A stretch of 40,350 nt of DNA, from positions 1-40,350 of the forward strand of contig QYPG01000024.1 of the NCBI GenBank assembly GCA_007279945.1, written 5' to 3'. Numbering within the stretch: the first letter of the stretch is position 1; each line of letters opens with the position of its first letter. The notes under the pieces are model-generated. The model saw only the letters and a list, made by a program, of their open reading frames with translations. It ran no database searches and was not told the origin of the DNA. Below are positions 11,180 to 20,192 of the stretch, in pieces. The stretch comes from Streptomycetaceae bacterium (lineage in GTDB: Bacteria; Actinomycetota; Actinomycetes; Nanopelagicales; Nanopelagicaceae). The position numbers and the translations under genes are program-made.

Positions 11180-11805
11180 TATTTGCCCTCTTTCGAAATT
11201 TTTAATCCAAGGAGTGAAGGTTCTCCGGCTTGAATACCTTCGTGTGCTTTTCCATCATTGATTCCAGCCAGAACTGCAGATGCTTCTTTCCATGTAACTA
11301 AAGAATTAGGACCACGTGTAGGAGGTTGTGGATTTCCTTGACGCATTGAATCCACTAAATCTTTTGCTGACTGAACGGTCTGATTGTCGTAGAACTCCCA
11401 GTTAGCCATGACAACAGGTGCGTAGTCACATGCGGCGTTACATTCGATGTGTTCAAGCGAAACTTTTCCATCGGCAGTTACGCCATCGTTTTCTACCCCT
11501 AAATGCGCCTTTAAACCTGCAAATATCGCATCTCCGCCCATGACTGCACAGAGAGTATTTGTACAGACACCTACGTGATATTCACCAACTGACTTTCGCT
11601 TGTACTGTGTGTAAAAGCTTGCAACAGCAGAGACTTCAGCCGTCTCTAACGTCAGCAACTTTGCAATCAATTCAATACCCTCACCATCGACATAACCGAT
11701 TCGTGACTGCACAAAATGCAACAGCGGCATAATTGAAGAACGCGAGCGTGGGTAACGCTTAATAATAGAATCCATTATTACCAAATCTTCAGTTGAATAA
11801 GCCAT
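11179..11805 (-). CDS. nuoE: NADH-quinone oxidoreductase subunit E
   Basis: 24-kDa-type 2Fe-2S subunit that packs against NuoF (cluster N1a). 208 residues: a helical N-terminal domain and a thioredoxin-fold C-terminal domain. The ligands have classic spacing: Cys81 and Cys86 (CX4C) and Cys122 and Cys126 (CX3C, in HIECNAACDYAP). The C-terminal ~50 residues are Gly/Ala-rich and extend beyond the conserved fold. The ATG overlaps the nuoD stop as TGATG, so nuoD, nuoE and nuoF are probably translated in series. Confidence 0.97.
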   Translation of the reverse strand: MAYSTEDLVIMDSIIKRYPRSRSSIMPLLHFVQSRIGYVDGEGIELIAKLLTLETAEVSAVASFYTQYKRKSVGEYHVGVCTNTLCAVMGGDAIFAGLKAHLGVENDGVTADGKVSLEHIECNAACDYAPVVMANWEFYDNQTVQSAKDLVDSMRQGNPQPPTRGPNSLVTWKEASAVLAGINDGKAHEGIQAGEPSLLGLKISKEGK

Positions 11806-13142
11806 CAGCGATCAACGCCTCCCATCACAGGGTCAATAGATGCAACCGCACCAATAATGTCAGCGATCATTCCGCCTTCACTCATTGCAGAAGTAGCTTG
11901 CAAATTATTAAAAGATGGTTCACGGAAATGCACGCGATACGGGCGAGTTCCTCCATCAGAGACAACACTTGCGCCAAGTTCGCCGCGTGGAGATTCAATC
12001 GCTACATAAGCTTGACCAGCTGGAACTTGGAAGCCTTCAGTTACTAACTTAAAGTGATGAATTAATGACTCCATTGACGTACCCATAATTTCGCGAATAT
12101 GGTTCAGCGAATTACCAAGCCCATCACTGCCAAGTGCTAACTGCGCTGGCCATGCAATCTTCTTATCTGCAACCATGACTGGTGCACCTTCAAGTTTTTC
12201 TAATTTATCTAACGCTTGTTCGATAATCCGTAGTGACTGTTCTAACTCATTCATACGAATTAAGAAGCGTCCATAAACATCGCACGTATCGGCAGTAATA
12301 ACATCGAAGTTATAGTTTTCGTAACCACAATATGGCTGTACCTTGCGTAGATCCCATGGAAGGCCAGTTGAACGCAGAACTGGACCTGTGATTCCAAGAG
12401 TTGTTGCACCAGCTAGATCTAAATATCCGATGCCTTGTGTGCGCTTGAGCCAAATTGAGTTACCAACTAAGAGCGTCGTATTATCTTTAAAGTTCTTACG
12501 CATGGTCTTAACTGCATCACGAATCTTAGGAATCACACCCTCGGGCAGATCTTGCTGGACTCCACCTGGACGGATATAGGCCATATTCATGCGCAAACCC
12601 GAGATCATTTCAAAGATATCTAGCACGATTTCACGTTCACGAAAGGCAAAGAACATCGGGGTAATCGCGCCAAGTTCAAGTGCACCAGTACCCAGTGCCA
12701 CCATGTGTGAAGAGATGCGATTGAGCTCCATCATCATGACGCGAATAACGCTAGCTCGCTCTGGAACATCTTCAGTAATACCTAAGAGTTTTTCGACAGC
12801 TAAGCAATAGGCCGTCTCATTAAATAACGGTGACAAATAATCCATACGAGTTACAAAAGTTGTTCCCTGAGTCCAGTTACGGAACTCCATATTCTTTTCA
12901 ATTCCAGTGTGTAAGTAACCAATTCCACAACGAACTTCAGTAACAGTCTCGCCCTCAAGTTCAAGAACTAAACGAAGTACACCGTGTGTTGATGGATGTT
13001 GTGGGCCCATATTGACAACAACGCGTTCTTCTTTAGTTGAACCGATTTCTTGGATAAGTGAATCCCAGTCTCCGCCAGTAACAGAAAAAACTGTACCTTC
13101 AGTTGTATCACGAGATGGAGCGTATGGATCAAAAGTTGTCAT
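11805..13142 (-). CDS. nuoD: NADH-quinone oxidoreductase subunit D
   Basis: 49-kDa-type subunit that forms the quinone-reduction site with NuoB and is homologous to NiFe-hydrogenase large subunits. 445 residues. It has the conserved [20 protein letters not shown] motif whose histidine lies in the quinone pocket, then [16 protein letters not shown], and [16 protein letters not shown] near the C-terminus. It is separate from nuoC here (some bacteria have fused nuoCD). The start ATG overlaps the nuoC TGA (ATGA). Confidence 0.97.
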   Translation of the reverse strand: MTTFDPYAPSRDTTEGTVFSVTGGDWDSLIQEIGSTKEERVVVNMGPQHPSTHGVLRLVLELEGETVTEVRCGIGYLHTGIEKNMEFRNWTQGTTFVTRMDYLSPLFNETAYCLAVEKLLGITEDVPERASVIRVMMMELNRISSHMVALGTGALELGAITPMFFAFREREIVLDIFEMISGLRMNMAYIRPGGVQQDLPEGVIPKIRDAVKTMRKNFKDNTTLLVGNSIWLKRTQGIGYLDLAGATTLGITGPVLRSTGLPWDLRKVQPYCGYENYNFDVITADTCDVYGRFLIRMNELEQSLRIIEQALDKLEKLEGAPVMVADKKIAWPAQLALGSDGLGNSLNHIREIMGTSMESLIHHFKLVTEGFQVPAGQAYVAIESPRGELGASVVSDGGTRPYRVHFREPSFNNLQATSAMSEGGMIADIIGAVASIDPVMGGVDR

Positions 13143-13768
13143 TTGTAGCTCCTTCGCTCATCTGGAGCAGGAATTGTTGCGCCTTTATATTCGACGGCAA
13201 TTCCACCGAGTGCATAATCTTTACGTTGCGGATGGCCTTGCCAATCATCGGGCATCAAAATACGAGTTAAACCCGGGTGTCCATCAAAAATAATTCCAAA
13301 CATGTCAAAAGTCTCACGCTCATGCCAGTTGTTACCTGCCCATACTTCAACCAGTGTAGGAATATGTGCATCGGCATCGGCAACTATAACTTCAAGTCGA
13401 ACTCGGCGATTATGTGTAAGTGAAAGAAGTGGATAGACCGCGCTGAATTCACGATTGGTTCTGTCCGGATAATGAACTCCATTAACACCCATGCACATTT
13501 CAAACTTTAATGAATCGCGCAAAATTAATGCAACGGCAACAAGTTTTTCTCGCTTCACATGCAAAGTTAGTTCGCCGCAATCTACGACAATTCGCTCAAT
13601 AGCTTGAGAAAACTCAGGATATGCACGCTCTAAATCATCGGCAACTTGATCAAAATAACTACCGTACGGGCGCTCAGATGAGCCAGTCGACGCAGGGGTG
13701 CGAACTAGGCCGCTATAGCCAGATGTATCACCCGTGCCGCGAGCGCCAAACATTCCTGAATCAGTCAT
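13139..13768 (-). CDS. nuoC: NADH-quinone oxidoreductase subunit C
   Basis: 30-kDa-type peripheral subunit of complex I, structural and without cofactors. 209 residues. The recognisable core is the C-terminal region [20 protein letters not shown] followed by LRI-type [19 protein letters not shown]. The N-terminal 30 residues ([20 protein letters not shown]) are Gly/Ser-rich and probably disordered. The ATG is directly adjacent to the nuoB TAA. Confidence 0.95.
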   Translation of the reverse strand: MTDSGMFGARGTGDTSGYSGLVRTPASTGSSERPYGSYFDQVADDLERAYPEFSQAIERIVVDCGELTLHVKREKLVAVALILRDSLKFEMCMGVNGVHYPDRTNREFSAVYPLLSLTHNRRVRLEVIVADADAHIPTLVEVWAGNNWHERETFDMFGIIFDGHPGLTRILMPDDWQGHPQRKDYALGGIAVEYKGATIPAPDERRSYK

Positions 13769-14326
13769 TTACGCTAACAAGCCCTTCATCTCAATCGTTG
13801 GCTTAGCGTTCATAGCTGCGAGCTCAACTTCTTTAATGATTTGAGCGCGGTTAACTCCAAGTTTTTCATCGTAGATTTTTTCATGAAGTTTAAGAATTGC
13901 ATCCATCAACATTTCAGGACGTGGTGGACAGCCTGGTAGATAAATATCAACTGGAACCACGTGATCTACGCCTTGAACAACGGCGTAGTTATTAAACATT
14001 CCGCCCGATGATGCGCATGCACCCATAGCGATAACCCATTTAGGCGCCGACATTTGATCATAAATCTGGCGAAGTACTGGCGCCATTTTATTTGAAACAC
14101 GACCGGCCACAATCATCAAATCAGCTTGACGTGGGGATGCACGGAAAACTTCCATACCAAAACGTGAAATATCATATTTAGCTGCCGAACCAACGGCCAT
14201 CATTTCGATTGCACAGCATGCAAGACCAAAAGTTGCCGGCCACAAAGAGTTCTTACGCATATAGCCTGCAAGTTTTTCTACTGTTGTTAATAGAAAGCCG
14301 CTAGGTATCTTCTCTTCTAGACCCAT
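13769..14326 (-). CDS. nuoB: NADH-quinone oxidoreductase subunit B
   Basis: PSST-type subunit holding the terminal 4Fe-4S cluster N2, which gives electrons to quinone. 185 residues. The unusual tandem cysteines are present (Cys37-Cys38 in [12 protein letters not shown]), with Cys104 ([14 protein letters not shown]) and Cys133 (LPGCPPRPE) completing the ligand set. An Arg-rich strand ([17 protein letters not shown]) is also conserved. It starts 3 bp after the nuoA stop and abuts nuoC. Confidence 0.97.
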   Translation of the reverse strand: MGLEEKIPSGFLLTTVEKLAGYMRKNSLWPATFGLACCAIEMMAVGSAAKYDISRFGMEVFRASPRQADLMIVAGRVSNKMAPVLRQIYDQMSAPKWVIAMGACASSGGMFNNYAVVQGVDHVVPVDIYLPGCPPRPEMLMDAILKLHEKIYDEKLGVNRAQIIKEVELAAMNAKPTIEMKGLLA

Positions 14327-14329
14327 GTA

Positions 14330-14701
14330 TTAGTCCCATTCCAATCCACCGCGGCGCCATACGTATGCATATGCAACGAAAACAGTTCCAATAAAAATCG
14401 CCATTTCAACTAAACCAAAAACACCTAACTTGTCGAAAGTGACTGCCCATGGATAAAGGAAGACAATTTCAATATCAAAGATAATAAATAGCATTGCGGT
14501 TAAGAAATATTTGACTGGAAAACGTCCACCCTCGGCCGCTTGTGGTGAAGGTTCGATTCCACACTCGTAAGCATCGGCCTTAGCGCGGTTATAACGGGCT
14601 GGTCCAGTCAGTGCCCCAGCGGCAATTGAGATTATGGAAAAACCAAAGCCGATAGCCCCTAGCACCAGGATCGGCACGTATGGATTGGATGTGGATATCA
14701 C
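14330..14701 (-). CDS. nuoA: NADH-quinone oxidoreductase subunit A
   Basis: Small three-helix membrane subunit of complex I. 123 residues. The loop between helices 1 and 2 carries the family motif YECGIEPSPQAAEGGRFPVKY with its conserved Cys, and helix 2 shows ILFDIE-type spacing as LFIIFDIEIVFLYPW. It is the first nuo gene and follows menG by 40 bp on the same strand. There is no Shine-Dalgarno before the ATG; a TAAGAT hexamer ends 8 bases upstream, so the transcript may be leaderless or nearly so, with or without read-through from menG. Confidence 0.97.
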   Translation of the reverse strand: MISTSNPYVPILVLGAIGFGFSIISIAAGALTGPARYNRAKADAYECGIEPSPQAAEGGRFPVKYFLTAMLFIIFDIEIVFLYPWAVTFDKLGVFGLVEMAIFIGTVFVAYAYVWRRGGLEWD

Positions 14702-14735
14702 GTGTGAAATCTTAGAGTCGATAGGCCTATGCCAA
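14702..14735 (-). promoter_or_regulatory. Candidate nuo promoter with internal palindrome
   Basis: In the 40-bp menG-nuoA gap, minus strand, a -10-like TAAGAT (plus-strand 14709-14714) ends 8 bases before the nuoA ATG. A -35-like TTGGCA (14730-14735) lies 15 bases further up, shorter than the ideal 17. A perfect 10-bp palindrome ATAGGCCTAT (14721-14730) sits between the two boxes, where a repressor could bind. This is inference from sequence only. Confidence 0.4.
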
Positions 14736-14741
14736 TGACCG

Positions 14742-15434
14742 CTAGCCCTTTATCCCGCTGTGAACTGCAACAACTCCAAAGCTCAGGTTTTTCCAGCTCA
14801 CGAGCGTCCAGCCCGCAGCCTCCATCGCCGCCGCTAGCTCGACTTGATTGGGCCAGGCCCGGATGGATTCAGCCAAATATACGTAGGCATCGGGATTTGA
14901 TGAGGTTTTTCGAGCGATTATCGGCAAGGCCCGCATCACATAGCCCATATAGAGCCAGCGATATGGCCGCCATGTGGGGTGTGAGAACTCAACAACGACC
15001 ATCCGGCCGCCTGGTTTAGTGACTCGAAGCGCCTGGGCCAGGGCCTTTGGGTAGTCAACGGTGTTGCGAAGGCCAAAGGAGATCGTGGTGACATCAAAGG
15101 TGTCGGCCTCAAAAGGCAGGTTGAGGGCATCGGCCTTGGAAAAAGTCAGATACGGACGGGACTTTCGGCCTTGGGCCAACATTCCCTCGGAAAAATCCGT
15201 GGAGAGAACATCGGCGCCAGCCTCATGCAGGGGTTGTGAGGATGAGCCCGGGCCAGCGGCGAGATCGAGAATCTTCATTCCGGGCCCAGGCGCGATTATT
15301 TTCGTTACAGCCTTGCGCCACGCCTTTGTGCGGCCAAGACTGAGCAGATCGTTAACGATGTCATATCGCTTGGCAACAGCATCAAACATCGCAGCTACTT
15401 CATCGGGATCTTTGTTCAGATGAGCGCGCGACAT
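14742..15434 (-). CDS. menG: Demethylmenaquinone methyltransferase
   Basis: SAM-dependent C-methyltransferase of the UbiE/MenG family, last step of menaquinone synthesis (demethylmenaquinone to menaquinone). 230 residues from the chosen start. Motif I reads ILDLAAGPGSSSQPL; later come FDVTTISFGLRNTVDYP and NPDAYVYLAESIRAWPNQ, both diagnostic. I chose ATG 15434 (MSRAHLNKDPDEVAAMFD) because it matches the remembered start of M. tuberculosis MenG (MSRAALDKDP) and has GAGAAT ending exactly 6 bases upstream, the leaderless spacing seen elsewhere here. An in-frame ATG at 15467 would add 11 residues. It lies 40 bp upstream of nuoA on the same strand, so quinone methylation and complex I may share a transcript. 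Confidence 0.94.
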   Translation of the reverse strand: MSRAHLNKDPDEVAAMFDAVAKRYDIVNDLLSLGRTKAWRKAVTKIIAPGPGMKILDLAAGPGSSSQPLHEAGADVLSTDFSEGMLAQGRKSRPYLTFSKADALNLPFEADTFDVTTISFGLRNTVDYPKALAQALRVTKPGGRMVVVEFSHPTWRPYRWLYMGYVMRALPIIARKTSSNPDAYVYLAESIRAWPNQVELAAAMEAAGWTLVSWKNLSFGVVAVHSGIKG

Positions 15435-15440
15435 GGGTGC

Positions 15441-15446
15441 ATTCTC
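15441..15446 (-). promoter_or_regulatory. Possible -10 hexamer for menG
   Basis: The minus-strand hexamer GAGAAT ends exactly 6 bases before the preferred menG ATG (15434). It keeps the A2 and T6 positions of the TAnnnT pattern seen at other starts here but lacks T1, so support is moderate. Confidence 0.3.
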
Positions 15447-15448
15447 TC

Positions 15449-15504
15449 GTGAAGTAGGCTCATCCACAACTTAACTATCAGGGAGTTTCACGCATGCTAT
15501 TAGT
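15449..15504 (+). promoter_or_regulatory. Candidate menF promoter region
   Basis: Two options exist on the plus strand. (1) A -35-like GTGAAG (15449-15454), a 17-base spacer and TAACTA (15472-15477), giving a ~30-nt leader with GGGAG at 15481-15485. (2) A TATTAG at 15498-15503 ending 7 bases before the menF ATG, giving a leaderless message. The sequence cannot decide between them. Confidence 0.3.
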
Positions 15505-15510
15505 GGCCGA

Positions 15511-16734
15511 ATGCCTGCATTAATTCCAGTTACCACAACGCACTTGGGCGAGCACTTACCACTGCTTGATCTTTTACCGGCCGAACAACCTCTTGCATGG
15601 GTACGTGCCGGAGAAGGATTGGTTGGTTGGGGTGTCCACGCAACCACCACCGTTAGTGGGCCAAATCGTTTTGCCGATGCTCGATATTGGTGGCAAACAC
15701 AACTTGAAGGTTTTGCAGTGTCAAACTCAGTTCATGGAAGCGGCACTGGCCCACTTCTCTTTACTTCTTTTTCCTTCTCCCCCGATGATCCATCGGTATT
15801 AGTAATTCCACAAGTAATTGTTGGAATGAAAAGTGGCAAATCCTGGATTACGTGGATTGGTTCGGCTTCACAACCAGTTTTGAATTCTGAAACCGCAGTA
15901 TTTGCGTCAAACCCTGTTAGTTGGATTGAGGATCCGAATGCTGATGCAGATTGGAAAAAGCGTGTAACTGATTCAGTTCGGCGAATACATGATGGAGCGC
16001 TAGATAAAGTTGTTCTAGCTCGTGATTTCTCTGGAACTGCACAATCTCACATCGATGCGCGCTCTATTCTTAAAAAACTTGCCGCTGAATATCCATCTAC
16101 ATGGTGTTTTTCAGTCTCTGGTCTGGTGGGTGCAACACCAGAACTCTTACTCCGACTTTCGCGCAAAATGGTGACTTCCCGCGTCCTGGCTGGAACGATC
16201 AGTAAAACCGGCGATGACGAGCGTGATTTGGCACTGGCCGCTTCATTAGCGCGTTCTTCAAAAGATCTTGAAGAACATGAATATGCTGTTCGTTCTGTAG
16301 CGCAAGCCCTTGAACCTTTTTGCACTTCCACGAATGTTCCAGAATCACCATTTGTTTTGCACTTAGCAAATGTCATGCACTTAGCAACCGATGTAACCGG
16401 TGCATTAGCCGAAAAACTTGCCCATGTTGATGCCTTTTCAATTCTTGAACAACTACATCCGTCGGCGGCGGTGTGTGGAACTCCTCGCACCATAGCCGCT
16501 GAGTTAATTAATGAAATAGAGGGAATGTCTCGCGGTCGTTATGCCGGTCCGGTTGGATGGATTGATGCCGCAGGAGATGGCGAGCTCGGAATCGCTCTGC
16601 GCTGTGGCCAAATTGACGCCAATTCAATCCGTATTTTTGCAGGTTGCGGCATTGTTGCTGGATCTAATCCAGATAAAGAGTTAGCTGAAAGCGAAGCAAA
16701 ACTGATTCCAATGCGTAGCGCACTTGTTAAATAG
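15511..16734 (+). CDS. menF: Isochorismate synthase
   Basis: Converts chorismate to isochorismate, the first committed step of menaquinone synthesis. 407 residues, chorismate-binding family. Visible motifs are the general-base lysine region DKVVLARDFSG (about residue 163), VSGLVGATPELLLRLS, SRVLAGTISKTGDDERD, LHPSAAVCGTPRTIA and the C-terminal GRYAGPVGWIDAAGDGELG, which carries conserved Mg-binding acids. The start ATG has no Shine-Dalgarno at normal spacing. It is divergent from menG, and its last 8 bp overlap the convergent menD. The neighbouring men genes favour the menaquinone isozyme over a siderophore EntC. Confidence 0.93.
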   Translation: MPALIPVTTTHLGEHLPLLDLLPAEQPLAWVRAGEGLVGWGVHATTTVSGPNRFADARYWWQTQLEGFAVSNSVHGSGTGPLLFTSFSFSPDDPSVLVIPQVIVGMKSGKSWITWIGSASQPVLNSETAVFASNPVSWIEDPNADADWKKRVTDSVRRIHDGALDKVVLARDFSGTAQSHIDARSILKKLAAEYPSTWCFSVSGLVGATPELLLRLSRKMVTSRVLAGTISKTGDDERDLALAASLARSSKDLEEHEYAVRSVAQALEPFCTSTNVPESPFVLHLANVMHLATDVTGALAEKLAHVDAFSILEQLHPSAAVCGTPRTIAAELINEIEGMSRGRYAGPVGWIDAAGDGELGIALRCGQIDANSIRIFAGCGIVAGSNPDKELAESEAKLIPMRSALVK

Positions 16735-18301
16735 AGTTCATCTTTTCATAAATATTTTTTAAGTTATCAGCGTTGGCCTCACGCGAAGGTACTTGTACGA
16801 CAACTACTGAAACTCCTTTTACGGGTGCTGACATTGCTTTCTTTAATTCTTCGATTGACTTTACTGTTTTAGATTCTATTCCCATACCTAAAGCAATTGC
16901 TGCAAGATCTAAGCCATGTGGTGTTCCAAAAACTTCTTCAAAACCAACCACTCCTCGCTGAGGAAGTGTAGAAAAAATCCCGCCACCATCGTTATTGATA
17001 ACTATGAACCTGCAATTAATCTCTTCCCCTTGAATTAAACCAGTTATGTCATGCAGAAATGCTAAATCTCCAAGCACTGCAAAACTTGATTTATGTCCGT
17101 ATGCAACGCCTAAAGCAGTGGATATGTTTCCATCTATGCCAGCTAAACCTCGATTTGCATAAGTGTGAATGTCGCCTCGTGGTGTAGCAAATCCTTCGAT
17201 GTCTCTAATCGGGCGCGATGATGCAATAAAAAGCGCGGAACCCCCAGGTAGTTCGGCTGAAATTGTTCGAGCGATATTTGCCTCGTTCCAGCCACTAACT
17301 TCACTAATAACTTTTGCGCAGCGTTGTGAATATTTCTGCCACTGAGCAATCCAATCATCGGATGCAATCTGAGTATCAATCTCTGGAATTGCTGTGAACT
17401 TCTTATCTCCAGTGCGATCACTATCAACGGTCGCCATACGTGGATCTATTACGCACTGTACTGGTGCTAATTTAATGAGTGCATTGACCGAACGCGACAA
17501 TGTTGTACGACCAATGACGACTGCAACTTGTGGAATCAAAACACTTCGAATCTCTTGTGATGTTAAGAAAATAGATGCATGGGCAACGGCATCGGGAAAT
17601 GAAAGCGGATCTTCTGCAATGACAGGCCACTTGAGTTTCTTGGCAAAGGCTCGCACTTCTTCGACACTTAATCCACCACGATCATGTCCGATTACAAGTA
17701 CACCTCGGCTACCTTGAACTTTTAAGCTTGCTACTTTTGTACGCGTGTTGGACTGTGCGACTCCGATAGCAATTTCATCTAGCCACTGCGTTGAATCATC
17801 GGGCAAAAGTGGCTCATCAAACTGGAGATTTAGGTGGACGGGACCAGATCGCAAACTATCTAACGGTAGATCCATAGGAAAAACTGGACCATCGATATCG
17901 GCAAAATAGCGAACGGCTTTACCGAAGATTCGAGCCTGCTCTGTAGTTTGATTTGCGCCAGTGCGACGAAGCATCGCTGGTCTATCTGCCGTTAACACCA
18001 ATAACGCTGCATTGGTGTGGTTGGCCTCTAAAACAGCTGGGTGGTAATTGGCAACTGCAGTTCCACTCGTGCACACAACTGGAACTGGACGGCCGGTTGA
18101 CTTAATGAGACCTAGTGCAAAAAAAGCTGCAGTTCGCTCATCGATTCGAATATGAGTCTTGATTAAGCCCCGAGTCTGCGCAGCATGAAAAGCTAGTGAA
18201 AGTGGGGCATTTCTAGATCCGGGTGAGATCACAACATCGGTAATCCCGGCTTCAATAATCTGGCGAACGATGACACGAGCTAATGAAGTCGATGCATTCA
18301 T
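16727..18301 (-). CDS. menD: SEPHCHC synthase
   Basis: 2-succinyl-5-enolpyruvyl-6-hydroxy-3-cyclohexene-1-carboxylate synthase: ThDP-dependent condensation of isochorismate with 2-oxoglutarate. About 524 residues. N-terminal motifs are VVISPGSRNAPLSLAFH and RIDERTAAFFALGLIK, whose glutamate activates ThDP, with CTSGTAVANYHPAVLEANH. The C-terminal ThDP/Mg site is AVLGDLAFLHDITGL followed by the asparagine-rich VINNDGGGIFSTLPQ. I chose ATG 18301, which overlaps the menC TGA (ATGA) and has GAGAGG 9 bases upstream; an in-frame ATG at 18310 is too close to that site. It converges on menF. Confidence 0.95.
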   Translation of the reverse strand: MNASTSLARVIVRQIIEAGITDVVISPGSRNAPLSLAFHAAQTRGLIKTHIRIDERTAAFFALGLIKSTGRPVPVVCTSGTAVANYHPAVLEANHTNAALLVLTADRPAMLRRTGANQTTEQARIFGKAVRYFADIDGPVFPMDLPLDSLRSGPVHLNLQFDEPLLPDDSTQWLDEIAIGVAQSNTRTKVASLKVQGSRGVLVIGHDRGGLSVEEVRAFAKKLKWPVIAEDPLSFPDAVAHASIFLTSQEIRSVLIPQVAVVIGRTTLSRSVNALIKLAPVQCVIDPRMATVDSDRTGDKKFTAIPEIDTQIASDDWIAQWQKYSQRCAKVISEVSGWNEANIARTISAELPGGSALFIASSRPIRDIEGFATPRGDIHTYANRGLAGIDGNISTALGVAYGHKSSFAVLGDLAFLHDITGLIQGEEINCRFIVINNDGGGIFSTLPQRGVVGFEEVFGTPHGLDLAAIALGMGIESKTVKSIEELKKAMSAPVKGVSVVVVQVPSREANADNLKNIYEKMNSI

Positions 18302-19269
18302 TGACCCCATCCTCTCTCATTAATAAAACTCTCTGCACCTGCGTCCCAAGTCATACGAATTCTATTCTTCCACCAGTTTAAACGCTCGTTTGAAACCGCC
18401 AACTTATTAAGTAGTGAAACTTCTGGTCGAACATCAGCAACTCTAATCATTCCATTATTTATTGGAAGTTGCTCGACATCTACTGCCAAAAGAGAGCCAG
18501 TACCTAAGCCACATGCAAAATCAAGAGAAGGTAGCGCACTGGCAAGTTTAAGTCCATATGAGATTCCAACTGCACTTTCCAATGCGCTAGAAACTACGAC
18601 CGGAAGTTTATGGTGGCGAGCAATCTCAAGTGCACGAGTAATGCCACCTAGCGGGGCAACTTTTAACATCACAATGTCGACTGCATCTGATAAATCCACC
18701 GCAAATGGATCTTTTGCTTTTCTTATCACTTCATCGCCAACAATCTTTATGCTTGTGCGCTTTTTTAACTCACGTAACTCTTCAACGCTGGCACATGGTT
18801 GTTCTACATATTCAATCTCACCCACATTGTTAAGAAAAGAGGCCGCTTGTTCAACATCCCACAATCCATTTACATCGATTCGAATTGTGGCATCTGGGCG
18901 AAGCTCACGAATAATTGCTAATCGATCTAAATCTTTAACTGGATCAGTTCCAACTTTGACTTTAATAACAGAGCAGCCTGGATATGAATCTAGAAGTCCC
19001 TCTATCTCTTGCGCGTTGTCTAAAGCTGGCAGAGTCGCATTTACGGCTATCTCTGAGCGAAGTGCTGGTGGCGGTGAGACAAAAGCCGCTTCAACAGCAC
19101 TTGTTAGCCATGGAACTGATTCGCTATAGCTGTACTCCAAAAATGGCGAGAACTCTCCCCACCCAAGGGGGCCTTCAAAAAGAGCGACTTCGCGCGATGT
19201 GACCGAGCGAAAGTCAGTCTTTGTTGCAAGTGCAACGACACGCAATGAGCCCAGAATTGAATCAAGCAT
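18298..19269 (-). CDS. menC: o-Succinylbenzoate synthase
   Basis: Enolase-superfamily dehydratase making o-succinylbenzoate from SHCHC. 323 residues. The active-site set is complete: KxK-type IKVKVG, then metal ligands in RIDVNGLWD, EYVEQPC and IVGDEVIR, and the second lysine in VMLKVAPLGG. The N-terminal capping domain is short, as in actinobacterial MenC. It begins 3 bp after the menB stop, and its TGA overlaps the menD start, forming a menB-menC-menD transcription unit. Confidence 0.93.
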   Translation of the reverse strand: MLDSILGSLRVVALATKTDFRSVTSREVALFEGPLGWGEFSPFLEYSYSESVPWLTSAVEAAFVSPPPALRSEIAVNATLPALDNAQEIEGLLDSYPGCSVIKVKVGTDPVKDLDRLAIIRELRPDATIRIDVNGLWDVEQAASFLNNVGEIEYVEQPCASVEELRELKKRTSIKIVGDEVIRKAKDPFAVDLSDAVDIVMLKVAPLGGITRALEIARHHKLPVVVSSALESAVGISYGLKLASALPSLDFACGLGTGSLLAVDVEQLPINNGMIRVADVRPEVSLLNKLAVSNERLNWWKNRIRMTWDAGAESFINERGWGQ

Positions 19270-19272
19270 TAC

Positions 19273-20151
19273 TTATGGACGCTTTGGAAACTTTTCAAAA
19301 TTTGGCTGACGCTTCTCTTTATATGCATCGCGTCCTTCTTGACCTTCTTCGCTCATATAAAATAAAAGAGTTGCATCTCCTGCTAGTTGTTGGATCCCAG
19401 CTTGACCATCATCTGCTGCATTAAGACTTGATTTGAGTAAGCGGAGTGCCAGTGGAGAGTTACGTAACATTTCACGACACCATGAAACTGTTTCAGCTTC
19501 AAGTTCGGCAACTGGAACTACAGTATTAACTAATCCCATGGAAAGGGCTTCTTGTGCATCGTATTGGCGCGTCATAAACCAAATCTCGCGGGCTTTTTTC
19601 TGACCAACATGGGCAGCTAATAATCCAGCGCCGTATCCACCATCAAAAGAACCAACCTTTGGACCTGTCTGACCAAACTTTGCATTTTCTGCAGCAATCG
19701 TTAAATCACAGACAACGTGTAATACGTGACCGCCTCCGATCGCCCAGCCAGCAACCATCGCAACAACTGGTTTTGGAGTTCGGCGAATTTGGATCTGTAA
19801 ATCTAAAACATTGAGTCGACCAATACCCTTTTGCGCTAAAGAGTCATCACCCAGGTATCCATCATCTCCACGCACACTGATGTCTCCACCCGAGCAAAAA
19901 GCTTCGGTTCCGGCACCAGTCAAAATAATTACACCGACTTCTTCGTTATCGCGGGCAAGTGAAAATGCCTCTATAAGTTCAATGATTGTTTGTGGACGAA
20001 AAGCATTGTGAACCTGTGGGCGATTGATAGTTATCTTCGCGATGGCATCGCCAACCTGATAGGTAATATCAATAAAACTCTCCCCACCTGGGGCAGTTCT
20101 CCACTGTGGGAGCTCGCGGCTACCAAAATCACGGTTAATCGGCTTGCTCAT
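19273..20151 (-). CDS. menB: 1,4-Dihydroxy-2-naphthoyl-CoA synthase
   Basis: Crotonase-fold enzyme that cyclises o-succinylbenzoyl-CoA. 292 residues. Diagnostic segments are [36 protein letters not shown] (oxyanion hole), [19 protein letters not shown] with the MenB-specific aspartate, and [15 protein letters not shown]. The start ATG has a strong GGAGG four bases upstream (20156-20160), one of few clear Shine-Dalgarno sites at a first gene in this window. It is divergent from menE across 41 bp. Confidence 0.97.
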   Translation of the reverse strand: MSKPINRDFGSRELPQWRTAPGGESFIDITYQVGDAIAKITINRPQVHNAFRPQTIIELIEAFSLARDNEEVGVIILTGAGTEAFCSGGDISVRGDDGYLGDDSLAQKGIGRLNVLDLQIQIRRTPKPVVAMVAGWAIGGGHVLHVVCDLTIAAENAKFGQTGPKVGSFDGGYGAGLLAAHVGQKKAREIWFMTRQYDAQEALSMGLVNTVVPVAELEAETVSWCREMLRNSPLALRLLKSSLNAADDGQAGIQQLAGDATLLFYMSEEGQEGRDAYKEKRQPNFEKFPKRP

Positions 20152-20192
20152 ATTTCCTCCACTATCGTTGCTAGCGATAGCCTACGGCTGCA
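20152..20192. promoter_or_regulatory. menB/menE divergent control region with inverted repeat
   Basis: 41 bp between the divergent men units. It holds an inverted repeat CTATCG (20162-20167) and CGATAG (20175-20180), and GCTAGC (20170-20175) is itself palindromic at the edge of the spacer. TAGCCT (20178-20183) ends 9 bases before the menE ATG and could be its -10. The menB Shine-Dalgarno is at the left end. A shared operator is plausible but unproven. Confidence 0.35.

Noticed and set aside
16047-16493. 148-codon minus-strand frame opposite menF
   Set aside because: It lies within conserved menF motifs. Ser/Arg-rich shadow, no ribosome site.
18641-19129. 162-codon plus-strand frame opposite menC
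   Set aside because: It is embedded in intact menC with all active-site residues present. The shadow has no family features.
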